Below, piece after piece: positions 8,426-17,220 of a stretch of DNA of 39,523 nt. Positions within the stretch are counted from its first letter, which is position 1; each line of letters begins with the position of its first letter. The stretch covers positions 1-39,523 of the forward strand of contig JAOMBK010000007.1 of NCBI GenBank assembly GCA_028344535.1. Direction: 5' to 3'. This DNA comes from Pseudomonadota bacterium (GTDB taxonomy: Bacteria; Pseudomonadota; Gammaproteobacteria; Magnimaribacterales; D2472). Below the pieces are notes generated by a model that worked only from the letters and a program-made list of their open reading frames with translations, was not told the DNA's origin and ran no database searches. The translations under genes and the position numbers were made by a program.

Positions 8426-9456
8426 TGAAATTTTTAATTTCCGCAGCTGGAACTGGAGGGCACGTTTTTCCAGCATTAGAGTTTGGCAAGGAATGCATTA
8501 AAAATGATCATGATGTAGTCTGGATTGGAACAAAAAATGGCATAGAGAATAGAGTTGTTCCTGAGGAAATAAAGCTATTAACTATTCCCATGAGAGGATT
8601 TAGAGGAAAGAAATTTTTTTTAAAAATCGTTTCCTTATTCGGTTTAATCGCTTCAATTTTTAAAAGCATTTATTACATACAAAAAAATAATACTGATTAC
8701 ATTGTATGCTTTGGAGGTTATATTTCCCTGCCAGTAGGTTTATCAGCGTGGATATGTAGAAAACCTCTTTTTTTGCATGAGCAAAATGCAATTATGGGAA
8801 CCTCTAACAAGGCATTAAAAAAATTTTCAGAATTAATTTTTTTAGGATTCCCAATTAATGAGTCAGTTACAAAAAAAATGAAGCTAGTTGGAAATCCCAT
8901 AAAAAAATTAAATAAAAATTCTTCTTTAGATTCCAATCAAGAGCCCTTGAGAGTATATGTAACTGGCGGGAGTCAAGGCTCTGAATTTATTAATCAAAAT
9001 ATCCCTATAGCCTTAAATGCCCTAGAAATGCCCCTAGAGGTAAGACATCAGTCTGGAAGCGGAAAATCCATAGGAGTAAAAGAATTGTATTCAAATAATA
9101 TTACTGTTGAGGTAAAGGAGTTTTATGATTTGCCGCAAGATTCAATTGTCTGGTCGCATTTTATTATTTCTAGGGCTGGCGCATTATCTCTATCAGAATC
9201 TATGAGTTTAAAAAGAGGATCGGTGATGATTCCTCTGCCATCAGCTATTGATAATCATCAGCTATTAAATGCAAGCAATATTGTAGATTTAGGTATGGGG
9301 TTGGTTCATGAAGAGTTTGAATCGTTGGAATTATTATCTCAAAAACTAAAAAATATTATTGTGAGTAGAGAATATGTGCAATGGTCCAAGAAAGAGAATA
9401 ATTTAGATCATTTCCAAGCCGCTAGAACAATGTTAAGTTCAATTCTAAAATTTTAA
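8425..9456 (+). CDS. murG: lipid II synthase MurG
   Basis: MurG (343 aa) is a peripheral membrane GT-B glycosyltransferase that adds GlcNAc to lipid I, forming lipid II. The N-terminal glycine loop is AAGTGGHVFPALEF (about residues 7-20), a membrane-facing segment FGGYISLPVGLSAW follows, and the UDP-sugar site carries TGGSQGS (about 180-186). The C-terminal half shows SRAGALSLSES and PLPSAIDNHQLLNA, both typical. The start ATG shares its A with the ftsW stop codon, so the two are likely translated together. Nothing unusual was seen. Confidence 0.96.
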   Translation: MKFLISAAGTGGHVFPALEFGKECIKNDHDVVWIGTKNGIENRVVPEEIKLLTIPMRGFRGKKFFLKIVSLFGLIASIFKSIYYIQKNNTDYIVCFGGYISLPVGLSAWICRKPLFLHEQNAIMGTSNKALKKFSELIFLGFPINESVTKKMKLVGNPIKKLNKNSSLDSNQEPLRVYVTGGSQGSEFINQNIPIALNALEMPLEVRHQSGSGKSIGVKELYSNNITVEVKEFYDLPQDSIVWSHFIISRAGALSLSESMSLKRGSVMIPLPSAIDNHQLLNASNIVDLGMGLVHEEFESLELLSQKLKNIIVSREYVQWSKKENNLDHFQAARTMLSSILKF

Positions 9457-9464
9457 AAAAATAC

Positions 9465-10856
9465 ATGGCTTATCTAGGATTTCAAAAGTTTAAAAAAATT
9501 CATATGATTGGCATTGGCGGTTCCGGAATGATCGGAGTGGCGACTATTTTACAAAAACGTGGTTTTAAAGTTACAGGTTCAGATCTTGTAATAACTGACG
9601 AGCTGAAGGAATTAAAAAAATTAGGTGCTAAAGTTCAAATTGGTCATGAGCCTAAGCTTATTAAAAATACAGATTTAGTTGTTGCTTCTTCTGCAATATC
9701 CAAGAAAAACTCTGAACTCTTGCATGCCAAGAATTCTGGAATAACTATTATTCCAAGAGCTGAAATGCTTGGAACTCTTATGAGGCCCTATCGGAGCGTT
9801 GCAATTGCTGGTAGTCACGGCAAGACAACTACAACAAGCATTATTGCAAGTATTTTTAATGCGGCAAATTTAAGCCCAACTTATGTTATTGGAGGTCAAG
9901 TATTAAGCGTTGGTAGAAGCTCTAATCTTGGAGATGGCAATTATATTATTGTAGAAGCAGATGAAAGCGATGGATCATTTTTACATCTGCAGCCTGATGT
10001 TGCTGTGATCACTAATATTGATAATGATCATTTAAGTTTCTATGAATCAGATCAGGAAAAATTAAATCAGTCTTTTGTAAATTTTGCAGAAAATTTACCT
10101 TTTTATGGCCACATCATTCTCAATATAGACGATGCAAACGTTCGTAAAATTTCTAAAGATATTCATAGAAAGCAAATTACTTTTGGTTTTAGTTCAAAAA
10201 ATAGATTTCAAATAGTCAATATTAAACTAATAAACGGCGTTCAAAAATTTCAATTAATAGATAATGCTAATAAAAAGAACTACAAATTTTCTACCCATTT
10301 AAGTGGCAAACATAATTTATACAATATTGCTGCAGCTATCTGTGTAGCAATAGAAGAAAATATATCTATAAAGAATATTGCTAAAGGATTGAATGACTTT
10401 CAAGGAGTCGGAAGAAGGTTTGAGCTTTCAAAAATCTATCTTGCAGATCAACCTCATGTATTAATAGATGATTATGGCCATCATCCCGCTGAAATACTAT
10501 CAACCATTCTGGCAACTAAAGAAAAATTTCCTCGAAAAAAGATTTGCATGATTTTTGAGCCTCATAGATATACCAGAACACAACAACTGTTTGATGATTT
10601 TGTAAAAGTTCTTTCTAAAGTAGATTTCCTTCTTTTGTTAGATATATATCCGGCAAGCGAAAAACCTATCAAAGGAATTTCATCAAAAAAAATTGCTTTT
10701 CAGATATCGAAGAATCATAAGAATGCTCACTATCTTGGAAATCAAGACCCAATAGATTGGCTCCAAAACAATCATCAAGACTTTTCGATTTTAATTACTC
10801 AAGGGGCAGGAACAATCTCAAAACTAAATAATGAGATCAAAAAAAAGTGGCAATAA
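9465..10856 (+). CDS. murC: UDP-MurNAc:L-Ala ligase MurC
   Basis: MurC (463 aa) adds L-alanine to UDP-MurNAc, the first peptide step. The N-terminal Rossmann motif HMIGIGGSGMIGVA binds the UDP-sugar, the P-loop GSHGKTTTT has its lysine at K120, and VEADESDGSFLHLQPDVAVITNIDNDH is characteristic of MurC. The C-terminal domain contains DDYGHHPAEI and FEPHRYTRT. It follows murG by 8 bp and overlaps ddl by 10 bp. There is no murB nearby; murB lies between murC and ddl in some bacteria but is elsewhere in others. Confidence 0.96.
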   Translation: MAYLGFQKFKKIHMIGIGGSGMIGVATILQKRGFKVTGSDLVITDELKELKKLGAKVQIGHEPKLIKNTDLVVASSAISKKNSELLHAKNSGITIIPRAEMLGTLMRPYRSVAIAGSHGKTTTTSIIASIFNAANLSPTYVIGGQVLSVGRSSNLGDGNYIIVEADESDGSFLHLQPDVAVITNIDNDHLSFYESDQEKLNQSFVNFAENLPFYGHIILNIDDANVRKISKDIHRKQITFGFSSKNRFQIVNIKLINGVQKFQLIDNANKKNYKFSTHLSGKHNLYNIAAAICVAIEENISIKNIAKGLNDFQGVGRRFELSKIYLADQPHVLIDDYGHHPAEILSTILATKEKFPRKKICMIFEPHRYTRTQQLFDDFVKVLSKVDFLLLLDIYPASEKPIKGISSKKIAFQISKNHKNAHYLGNQDPIDWLQNNHQDFSILITQGAGTISKLNNEIKKKWQ

Positions 10857-11761
10857 AAAAAATCATAGTTTTGTATGGGGGGCAATCATCCGAGCGGGAA
10901 GTTTCACTTGAAAGTGGAAAATTTATTTCCCAATCAATAGAAGACTTGGGATATGAAGTTCAACTAATTGACTACCCAGAATACTTTTCGTTCGAGCAAC
11001 TCACCCAAGAAGACTTTATTTTTATTGCTCTTCATGGAGAGGATGGTGAATCTGGAGAATTGCAAAAACTTTTGCAACAAAGAGGTATTCCATTTTCTGG
11101 CAGTAGTTTTCAAGCTTGTGTTAATACTTGGAACAAAAATACTTGTAAAGAACTTCTTCAAAAAAATAAAATTCCTACTCCAAGATGGATTACTATTTCA
11201 TCGCTTTCTGAAATAAATGGGAGCCTAGATGATCCTTTTTTTGATCAGCTTAGACCATTTAAAGAGCTTTTTTTAAAGCCTGCAGAAGATGGATCTAGTA
11301 TAGATGTATTTAAAATTTCCAATAATAAAGAATTGGAGTTAGCTATTTCTGATTGTATAAATCCAAGACGGCAATTCATTTTTGAGGAAAGTATAGATTT
11401 TAAGGAGCTTACCGTTCCCATCCTAAATGGGAAATGCTTGCCTGCCGTTGAGATCAAAACTTCTGAAGCCTTTTACAATTTCAATGCAAAATATGTGAAT
11501 GAAGACACCCAGCTTTCCAAGCTAATACTTTCAAAAGATGAAAAAAATCAGCTTGAAGAAATTTGTTTAAGGACTCTTGATGTAATGGGCTGCAGAGGGT
11601 GGTTAAGAGTTGATCTTTTGCAGGACAGCAATAATAATTTTTATGTGCTTGAAGTCAATACCGTGCCGGGCATGACTTCACACAGCTTGTTCCCAAAATC
11701 TGCGCAATCCATCGGCCTATCATATAATGACCTCGTTCAAGAAATTATTAATGCTAAGTAA
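10847..11761 (+). CDS. ddl: D-alanine--D-alanine ligase Ddl
   Basis: Ddl (304 aa) is an ATP-grasp enzyme that makes the D-Ala-D-Ala dipeptide used by MurF; its substrate comes from the racemase Alr encoded at 16171. Motifs are LYGGQSSEREVSLESG at the N-terminus, ALHGEDGESG, the ATP-grasp segment LKPAEDGSSIDV, and VLEVNTVPGMTSHSLFPK at the C-terminus, with metal and substrate ligands expected there. The start is GTG at 10847, inside the end of murC; no later in-frame ATG would keep the conserved N-terminus. Length is normal. Confidence 0.95.
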   Translation: MAIKKIIVLYGGQSSEREVSLESGKFISQSIEDLGYEVQLIDYPEYFSFEQLTQEDFIFIALHGEDGESGELQKLLQQRGIPFSGSSFQACVNTWNKNTCKELLQKNKIPTPRWITISSLSEINGSLDDPFFDQLRPFKELFLKPAEDGSSIDVFKISNNKELELAISDCINPRRQFIFEESIDFKELTVPILNGKCLPAVEIKTSEAFYNFNAKYVNEDTQLSKLILSKDEKNQLEEICLRTLDVMGCRGWLRVDLLQDSNNNFYVLEVNTVPGMTSHSLFPKSAQSIGLSYNDLVQEIINAK

Positions 11762-12386
11762 AAGGACGTTATTATTTTTTATTTTAATCCCTGTTTTATT
11801 TAGTTGTTCAGGTGATATAAATCAAAAAGTGATTATAGTATTTGAGAAGCCTCCAGCTTTAAAACAAGAGCAAGAATTAGTTTTAAATTTATCTAGTCAG
11901 ACCTCAAAGACAAACCTATCAAAATTATTAAATAATCAAAATTGGATTAAATCTTATTTAATTAAAAAAAATGCCTTCAAGCCCATAGAAGTATTTATTG
12001 AGACAAAAGATCCTAAATATATTTGGCAAGATAGATTTTATTTAGATGATGATTTAACTAAATTTTTATATTTTGGAGAATACCCTGAATTATTACATTT
12101 ACATATACCAATTGAATTAGTTGATAAGTGGTCACAAGTAGAAGATCAAATTCAAGCAGTCATGGAAACCTATAATCTAAAAATTTTTTCCGTTTCTTAT
12201 ACAGAAGCAACTGGGTGGTCTTTTAATACTGCAAACGAGTTGCAAATTAATTTGGGCTCAGACCTTTCATTGGAAGTATTTCAAAAACTTTCTTTAACTT
12301 TAAAATATATTTTCGAAAAAAACTTAACTCCTAGTATTATTGATTTAAGATACAAAGATGGAGCGGCATTAAATTATGGCAAATAA
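11751..12386 (+). CDS. ftsQ: cell division protein FtsQ, short and divergent
   Basis: FtsQ binds FtsL and FtsB in the periplasm. This copy has 211 residues from ATG 11751; an earlier ATG at 11727 is possible but would extend the overlap with ddl. Similarity is weak, and the call rests on the ddl-ftsA position, one N-terminal hydrophobic segment, a central stretch like the FtsQ domain (IEVFIETKDPKYIWQDRFYL), and the C-terminal IDLRYKDGAALNY, which matches the family's DLRYxxG motif. The N-terminus (MLSKRT, hydrophobic run, then LFSC with C19) resembles a lipoprotein signal peptide rather than a plain type II anchor. Lipidation is uncertain because Phe at -2 is atypical. Confidence 0.8.
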   Translation: MLSKRTLLFFILIPVLFSCSGDINQKVIIVFEKPPALKQEQELVLNLSSQTSKTNLSKLLNNQNWIKSYLIKKNAFKPIEVFIETKDPKYIWQDRFYLDDDLTKFLYFGEYPELLHLHIPIELVDKWSQVEDQIQAVMETYNLKIFSVSYTEATGWSFNTANELQINLGSDLSLEVFQKLSLTLKYIFEKNLTPSIIDLRYKDGAALNYGK

Positions 12387-13605
12387 TGGAACAAAAGATT
12401 CCGACTATGTTGTTGGATTAGATATTGGAACCTCCAAGGTTGTTTGTATTATTGGAAGGTATGTTGATCAACATTCTATTGAAGTCATATCGATGGGGTC
12501 TTATCCGTCTAGCGGTCTTAAAAAAGGTGTAGTGGTAAATATAGATGCTACTACAGACGCAATTCAAAAATCTATAGACCAAGCCCAGGCGTCATTTGAA
12601 GGAAAGATTAAAAATGTATATGTAGGAATCGCAGGTAATCATATTCGAAGTTTAAATTCTCATGGAATAGTGGGTATAAAAGATAAGGAGGTTGAAGCAA
12701 GTGATATAGATAGAGTTATTGAAGCAGCTCAAGCTGTCGCAATACCATCGGATCAAAGAGTTCTTCATGTTCTGCCTCAAGAATATGTTATTGATAATCA
12801 AGACTCTATTAGAGAGCCACTTGGGATGTCTGGTGTTAGACTAGAATCTCATGTGCATTTAGTGACTTGTGCGAATAATGCGATTCAAAATATAGAAAAA
12901 TGTGTAAAACGATGCGGGATTGGGGTAGATGGTTTTGTTTTAGAACAACTTTCTAGCTCATATTCCGTATTATCAGAGGATGAAAAAGAGCTTGGAGTGT
13001 GTTTGGTCGACATAGGTGGAGGCACTACAGATATTGCAGTCTTTAACTCTGGTTCAATATCATTTACTGGAGTGATCCCTATTGCGGGCGATCAAGTAAC
13101 CAGTGATATAGCTGTTGCTTTAAGAACTCCTACTGCTCAAGCAGAAGATATAAAGCAAAAACATGGCTGCGCGGCAGCTGAACTAACTCAAGATGGAGAA
13201 ACCTTAGAGGTAATGAGAGTTGGTGGCAGACCTCCGGAAGACTTATCAAGACGATCATTGGCTGAAATTATCGAACCAAGATACGTTGAGTTGTTTGATT
13301 TAGTTAAAGCGGAAATTAAACGTAATGGTTTTGAGCATAAAATCCCTGCAGGGATTGTGCTCACAGGTGGAACTTCAAAAATGGAAGGCGCGGTTGCCCT
13401 TGCTGAGTCTATTTTCCAAACCAGTGTAAGACTTGGTATTCCAGAGAAATTTAATGGAATGGAATCTGTTCTGAAAAATCCAATATATGCTACTGCTCTA
13501 GGTTTGGTGGGTTTTGGTTTCGATCAAATTAAGCAAGGCTACACTTTAGAAAATAATAAAAGTTTTTTTGATAAAGCTTTTGGCTTCTTAAAAAATAATT
13601 ATTGA
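12376..13605 (+). CDS. ftsA: cell division protein FtsA
   Basis: FtsA (409 aa) is an actin-like ATPase that tethers FtsZ filaments to the membrane and recruits later division proteins. Visible motifs are the phosphate-1 loop VVGLDIGTSKV at about residues 12-22, the phosphate-2 loop CLVDIGGGTTDIAVF, and the adenosine motif GIVLTGGTSKMEG. A C-terminal amphipathic stretch (KSFFDKAFGFLKNNY) fits the membrane-targeting helix. It overlaps ftsQ by 11 bp. Normally ftsZ follows, but here the next gene is rpsF after an 80-bp gap containing a promoter, so this is the 3' end of the dcw cluster. Confidence 0.97.
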   Translation: MANNGTKDSDYVVGLDIGTSKVVCIIGRYVDQHSIEVISMGSYPSSGLKKGVVVNIDATTDAIQKSIDQAQASFEGKIKNVYVGIAGNHIRSLNSHGIVGIKDKEVEASDIDRVIEAAQAVAIPSDQRVLHVLPQEYVIDNQDSIREPLGMSGVRLESHVHLVTCANNAIQNIEKCVKRCGIGVDGFVLEQLSSSYSVLSEDEKELGVCLVDIGGGTTDIAVFNSGSISFTGVIPIAGDQVTSDIAVALRTPTAQAEDIKQKHGCAAAELTQDGETLEVMRVGGRPPEDLSRRSLAEIIEPRYVELFDLVKAEIKRNGFEHKIPAGIVLTGGTSKMEGAVALAESIFQTSVRLGIPEKFNGMESVLKNPIYATALGLVGFGFDQIKQGYTLENNKSFFDKAFGFLKNNY

Positions 13606-13630
13606 TTGCTGGATGCATTTGGCTTAGAAT
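13602..13630 (+). promoter_or_regulatory. sigma70-type promoter candidate for rpsF-rpsR-rplI
   Basis: TTGATT (13602-13607) and TAGAAT (13625-13630) are separated by 17 bp. The predicted transcription start is near 13637, about 50 bp before rpsF. The -35 overlaps the ftsA stop codon. It lies in one of the few real intergenic gaps. This is a visual motif call only. Confidence 0.55.
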
Positions 13631-13641
13631 TCACGCTCCTT

Positions 13642-13662
13642 GGTTTTTTGATGTTCAAAAAA
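13642..13662 (+). promoter_or_regulatory. hairpin in the rpsF 5' leader
   Basis: The leader contains TTTTTTGA (13644-13651), a TGT loop and TCAAAAAA (13655-13662), an 8-bp stem. The flanking GG at 13642-13643 could pair with CC further downstream (13670s), leaving a bulge. rpsF leaders in many bacteria carry an S6:S18-binding hairpin used for autoregulation. I could not match its consensus confidently, so only the hairpin is claimed. Confidence 0.35.
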
Positions 13663-13685
13663 TCTACTAACCCATAAGGAAAAAT

Positions 13686-14126
13686 ATGAACAACTACGAA
13701 TTAACTTTAATACTCAATCCTGATTTATCTACTAAGTTTGATGATTTTCAGACTAAGTTTGAAAAAACTCTTACAGATATAAACTTTAAAATTAATAAGC
13801 TTGAGAACATCGGTCGCAGGCAACTTGCTTACAGTATCTTAAATCATAATAAAGGACACTATGCTATCTTTCAGATTGAAGGCCCCGCTGAGGCTGCTTT
13901 AGAGCTTGAGTCTAAATTAAAATACGATACATCTGTAATACGGCACCTTTTGCTTAAAGTTGATTCTCCATCTCTAGAGGATTCATTGCTGCTTGTTGAA
14001 TCAAGAGAGGCAAAAAAATCACCTCAAGAAGAAGACCAGATCCAAGAAAAACCAAAAACTCCTCCAGCAGAAACAAATACTGCGGCTGAGTCTGTTGTCA
14101 AAGAAGAATCAAAGGAAGGTGAGTAA
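13686..14126 (+). CDS. rpsF: 30S ribosomal protein S6
   Basis: S6 (146 aa) binds S18 in the platform of the 30S subunit. The N-terminal 95 residues carry the family fold, with [13 protein letters not shown] and the [23 protein letters not shown] stretch. After about residue 100 comes a low-complexity tail rich in Glu, Lys, Pro and Thr, a common S6 extension. A strong ribosome site (AAGGA, 13676-13680) precedes the ATG by 5 bases. It begins an rpsF-rpsR-rplI operon; the priB gene found between rpsF and rpsR in enterobacteria is absent. Confidence 0.97.
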   Translation: MNNYELTLILNPDLSTKFDDFQTKFEKTLTDINFKINKLENIGRRQLAYSILNHNKGHYAIFQIEGPAEAALELESKLKYDTSVIRHLLLKVDSPSLEDSLLLVESREAKKSPQEEDQIQEKPKTPPAETNTAAESVVKEESKEGE

Positions 14127-14317
14127 TGGCTGAATCTAATCATAAAAATTTTAATTATAAGAATGTTGATCTTTTAAAAAGATATATTACTGAAACAGGA
14201 AAAATCATTCCTGCAAGAGTTTCCAATATTAGCGCTTCAGAGCAGAGAAAATTAACAAAAGCAATTAAGATTGCACGATTTTTAGCTTTACTCCCATACA
14301 CAGATTCCCATAGATAA
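14126..14317 (+). CDS. rpsR: 30S ribosomal protein S18
   Basis: S18 (63 aa) is the S6 partner in the 30S platform. The core [49 protein letters not shown] is fully recognisable but split here for reading: [16 protein letters not shown], then [18 protein letters not shown], then [15 protein letters not shown]. It is about 12 residues shorter than E. coli S18 because the N-terminus is reduced. The ATG overlaps the rpsF stop by one base (TAATG) and is preceded by GGAAGG. There is no zinc-ribbon cysteine motif of the kind some S18 paralogues have. Confidence 0.96.
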   Translation: MAESNHKNFNYKNVDLLKRYITETGKIIPARVSNISASEQRKLTKAIKIARFLALLPYTDSHR

Positions 14318-14320
14318 ATT

Positions 14321-14767
14321 ATGAAAATTATACTTTTAGATAAAATCCAAAAATTAGGTGAAATTGGAGATGTTGTTGAGGTGAGCTCAGGATATGCCAG
14401 AAATTTTCTTATTCCTAAGAAGAAAGCCATGTTCGCTTCAGATGAAAACCTCAAGTATGTTGAAAGTAAAAAAGCCGAACTAGCTGCAGCTTCAGCAGAT
14501 GAGATGGCAAATGCCCAGGGTAAAGCTGAAACAGTTTCTGGGGCTAAGGTTGAAATTAAAGTTCAAGTCACTGAAGAGGGTGCTTTGTATGGTTCAGTAG
14601 GAACTAGAGAAATCTCTGATGCATTCACTGAAATTGACCATGTTGTAGATAAAAGCGTTATCCAGTTACCTGATGGACCTTTAAAAGAACTTGGTGATTA
14701 TTCAATCACTTTATTATTCCATCCTGAAGTTTCATGTGTTGTTGAGGTGTCTGTTCAACCAGAGTAG
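14321..14767 (+). CDS. rplI: 50S ribosomal protein L9
   Basis: L9 (148 aa) binds 23S rRNA with its N-terminal domain and has a long connecting helix to a C-terminal domain. The N-terminus MKIILLDKIQKLGEIGDVV and the SGYARNFLIPKKKA segment are diagnostic. A central Ala/Glu/Lys-rich helix follows, then the C-terminal domain with LYGSVGTREI and LGDYSITLLFHPEV. Length matches the family. It lies 3 bp after rpsR without an obvious ribosome site, so reinitiation is likely. Confidence 0.97.
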   Translation: MKIILLDKIQKLGEIGDVVEVSSGYARNFLIPKKKAMFASDENLKYVESKKAELAAASADEMANAQGKAETVSGAKVEIKVQVTEEGALYGSVGTREISDAFTEIDHVVDKSVIQLPDGPLKELGDYSITLLFHPEVSCVVEVSVQPE

Positions 14768-14796
14768 TTGTTATCTTAATAATATGATGTAAGAAT
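14768..14796 (+). promoter_or_regulatory. possible dnaB promoter giving a leaderless mRNA
   Basis: TTGTTA (14768-14773) and an extended -10, TG-T-AAGAAT (14788-14796), are spaced 17 bp apart. The expected start point is 14803-14804, at the dnaB ATG itself, and no ribosome-binding sequence is present. Both hexamers match consensus at only 4 of 6 positions. Confidence 0.3.
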
Positions 14797-14802
14797 CATA
14801 TT
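14781..14802. repeat. perfect 8-bp inverted repeat abutting the dnaB start
   Basis: AATATGAT (14781-14788) and ATCATATT (14795-14802) are exact reverse complements separated by GTAAGA. The repeat ends one base before the dnaB ATG and overlaps the possible -10. It could be a protein-binding operator or an RNA hairpin. An 8-bp AT-rich palindrome could also arise by chance in this composition. Confidence 0.6.
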
Positions 14803-14803
14803 T

Positions 14804-16174
14804 ATGTCTAGCAAATCCATAGAAAATACAGAGCAAGTTAGAGAGCTTGAGAGGGCTATCTTAGGCGGCCTAATGCTTGAAACTGAAAGATATGATGCTG
14901 TAAGCGAGATCATTGAATTCACTGATTTTGAGGGCCAAGATCATCAAAATATTTTTCAGTCAATGGGTGAGCTTGTTAATTCCAATAAACCCCTTGATCC
15001 ATTGACGGTCTCAGATCGACTTGATAGCAAAAATCTCTTAACAAGAGCAGGTGGTAAGAATTATTTAATTGATTTAGCTTCTACCAGTCCCTCTGCAGCT
15101 AATTTAGAAGCATATGCTGGCATGGTTAGGCAAAAATCTATTTCAAGAAGGCTAATGAAAATCAACTCTGAGATTTCTGAGCTTATTGTTAACCCTCAAG
15201 GAAAAGATGCAGCTGAATTACTCGATGAAGCTGAAACAAAAATTTTTTCACTAAATGATGAAGCAAGTAGGACATCAACCAATATTCAGAAATTAGATGA
15301 GCTAATTCCTCAATCAATTGAAAGAATGAATGAAATTGCCAAAAATGGATCCTCTCTACTTGGAGCTTCTACAGGGTATAAAGATATTGATAGTAAGTTA
15401 CAGGGGCTGCAAGATGGAGACTTGATAATTGTTGCTGCTAGACCAAGCATGGGTAAAACAGCGTTGAGCATGAATATTGTTGAAAACTTTGTGCTGAATA
15501 AAGATATTCTTGGTGGCGTCTTAGTATTCAGTCTTGAGATGCCGGCTGAATCATTGACCACTAGATTACTAGCAAGTAACGCTAAGATTGATCAACAAAA
15601 AGTTAGATCAGCTTCAATGAATCAAGCTGATCTTAAAAAGTTTATGGAGTCATCTTCAAAATTAAAAGATTTACCTCTTTATATCGACGATAGCTCAATG
15701 CTCTCACCTATGGAGTTGCGCGCAAGAGCTCGTCGAATTGCTAGACAGGAGCCCAATGGATTGTCTTTAATAGTTGTGGACTATCTTCAGTTAATGCAAT
15801 TGCCTGCATCGCAAGAAAATAGAGTAAATCAAATATCAGAAATTTCTAGATCTTTAAAGATGCTTGCTAAAGAACTTAATGTCCCTGTGATTGCATTATC
15901 TCAGTTAAATCGAGCTGTAGAACAAAGACCCAATAAACGACCCATTATGGCTGATTTAAGAGATTCAGGTGCGATTGAGCAAGATGCAGATGTAATTTTA
16001 TTTATCTACAGAGACGAGGTTTATAACGAAGATTCTGAAGAGGGAAACAAGGCTGAGATTATTATTGGAAAACAAAGAAATGGACCGATCGGTAAAGTGA
16101 ATCTGACTTTTCTTAAGGAATATACTAGGTTTGAAGACTTTGCTGTTGATAGCTATTACGACTCTATACAATGA
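14804..16174 (+). CDS. dnaB: replicative DNA helicase DnaB
   Basis: DnaB (456 aa) is the hexameric 5'-3' helicase at the replication fork. The N-terminal primase-interacting domain shows ELERAILGGLMLE at about residues 14-26. The RecA-like domain has Walker A ARPSMGKTAL with K218, LVFSLEMPAE, the Walker B region SLIVVDYLQLM, and VIALSQLNRAVEQRPNKRPIMADLRDSGAIEQDAD. Length is typical and no intein is present, although DnaB is a common intein host. Position after rplI and before alr is the usual gammaproteobacterial order. It overlaps alr by 4 bp. Confidence 0.97.
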   Translation: MSSKSIENTEQVRELERAILGGLMLETERYDAVSEIIEFTDFEGQDHQNIFQSMGELVNSNKPLDPLTVSDRLDSKNLLTRAGGKNYLIDLASTSPSAANLEAYAGMVRQKSISRRLMKINSEISELIVNPQGKDAAELLDEAETKIFSLNDEASRTSTNIQKLDELIPQSIERMNEIAKNGSSLLGASTGYKDIDSKLQGLQDGDLIIVAARPSMGKTALSMNIVENFVLNKDILGGVLVFSLEMPAESLTTRLLASNAKIDQQKVRSASMNQADLKKFMESSSKLKDLPLYIDDSSMLSPMELRARARRIARQEPNGLSLIVVDYLQLMQLPASQENRVNQISEISRSLKMLAKELNVPVIALSQLNRAVEQRPNKRPIMADLRDSGAIEQDADVILFIYRDEVYNEDSEEGNKAEIIIGKQRNGPIGKVNLTFLKEYTRFEDFAVDSYYDSIQ

Positions 16175-17220
16175 TTGAACCAAATTCTGAGCTTGTAATT
16201 GATTATGAGCTTGTAAGAAATAATATCCAAGTTATTAAAACCAACCTACCTACCAATTGCAAAATCTTGGGCGTCATAAAAAGTAATGCTTATGGACATG
16301 ATCTTGAAAAGGCTACTCAGGCATTAGATGATGCAATAGATGGATATGGTGTTGTGAGATTGGGAGAGGCTCTTAAGATAAGAGAAAACTCTTTAAAGCC
16401 AATTTTGGCTATGCAAGGCGTATATTCATCAGATGCTTATGATGCTTTAAAACAAAATAATATCTGGTCTGTTGTCCATTCAATTTCACAATTACCACTG
16501 GCAAAGCAATACCAAGATGATTTGCTGTTTTGGATAAAAGTTAATACTGGAATGAACAGACTTGGCATTGCGATAGATGAGCTTGATCAGTTTCAATCAC
16601 TTTTAAAGGATTCAAATGTTTTGATGACGCATTTAGCTTGTGCGGATCACCCAGCAGATGATCTTAATAATACTCAATTTAAGAATTTTGACTATGCTTG
16701 GGATCGGGTTGCAAATGATATGCAGCGAAGCGTATTAAATTCAGCAGGAGTATTTAATTTTCCTGATCAAGCATATGACTGGGTTAGACCAGGTATTGCA
16801 ATGTATGGGGGAATTGCCTTTCCTGGTTTAAAAACTGCTATGACGTTTAGAAGTCAAATTATCTCTATTCAATCCTTGGATCAAAATGAAAGAATTGGAT
16901 ATGGCGGAAGGGTAAAGACAAGCAAGCCATCTAAGATTGCTATTGTTTATTGCGGTTACGCAGATGGTTTCCCTCAAACAGCAATAGATGGAACTTCTGT
17001 AATAGTCAACAGCCATAAATCTAAAATTATTGGAAGAGTCAGCATGGATCTTATTTCAATTGATGTGACAGAAATCCCTGATTGCAAAATTGGAGATTGG
17101 TGTGAATTGTGGTCACCTGATTTGTCAATACTAGAGAATGCTAAAAAAAATAATTTGATTTCTTACGAACTTATGACCAAAATGAGCCAAAGAGTGAAAC
17201 GGCAATATCTAAATATATGA
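16171..17220 (+). CDS. alr: alanine racemase
   Basis: Alr (349 aa) is a PLP enzyme that interconverts L- and D-alanine, feeding Ddl. The PLP lysine is K37 in VIKSNAYGH, the opposite catalytic base is Y244 in RIGYGGR, and KVNTGMNRLG and RPGIAMYGG are family motifs. The C-terminal beta domain includes GRVSMDLISIDVT. The start ATG overlaps the dnaB stop (ATGA), implying coupled translation. Length is normal and nothing is missing. Confidence 0.96.
   Translation: MIEPNSELVIDYELVRNNIQVIKTNLPTNCKILGVIKSNAYGHDLEKATQALDDAIDGYGVVRLGEALKIRENSLKPILAMQGVYSSDAYDALKQNNIWSVVHSISQLPLAKQYQDDLLFWIKVNTGMNRLGIAIDELDQFQSLLKDSNVLMTHLACADHPADDLNNTQFKNFDYAWDRVANDMQRSVLNSAGVFNFPDQAYDWVRPGIAMYGGIAFPGLKTAMTFRSQIISIQSLDQNERIGYGGRVKTSKPSKIAIVYCGYADGFPQTAIDGTSVIVNSHKSKIIGRVSMDLISIDVTEIPDCKIGDWCELWSPDLSILENAKKNNLISYELMTKMSQRVKRQYLNI

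Noticed and set aside
10968..11216. 82-codon + strand frame inside ddl
   Set aside because: It is an alternative frame of ddl, Phe/Lys-rich because of AT bias, with no ribosome site.
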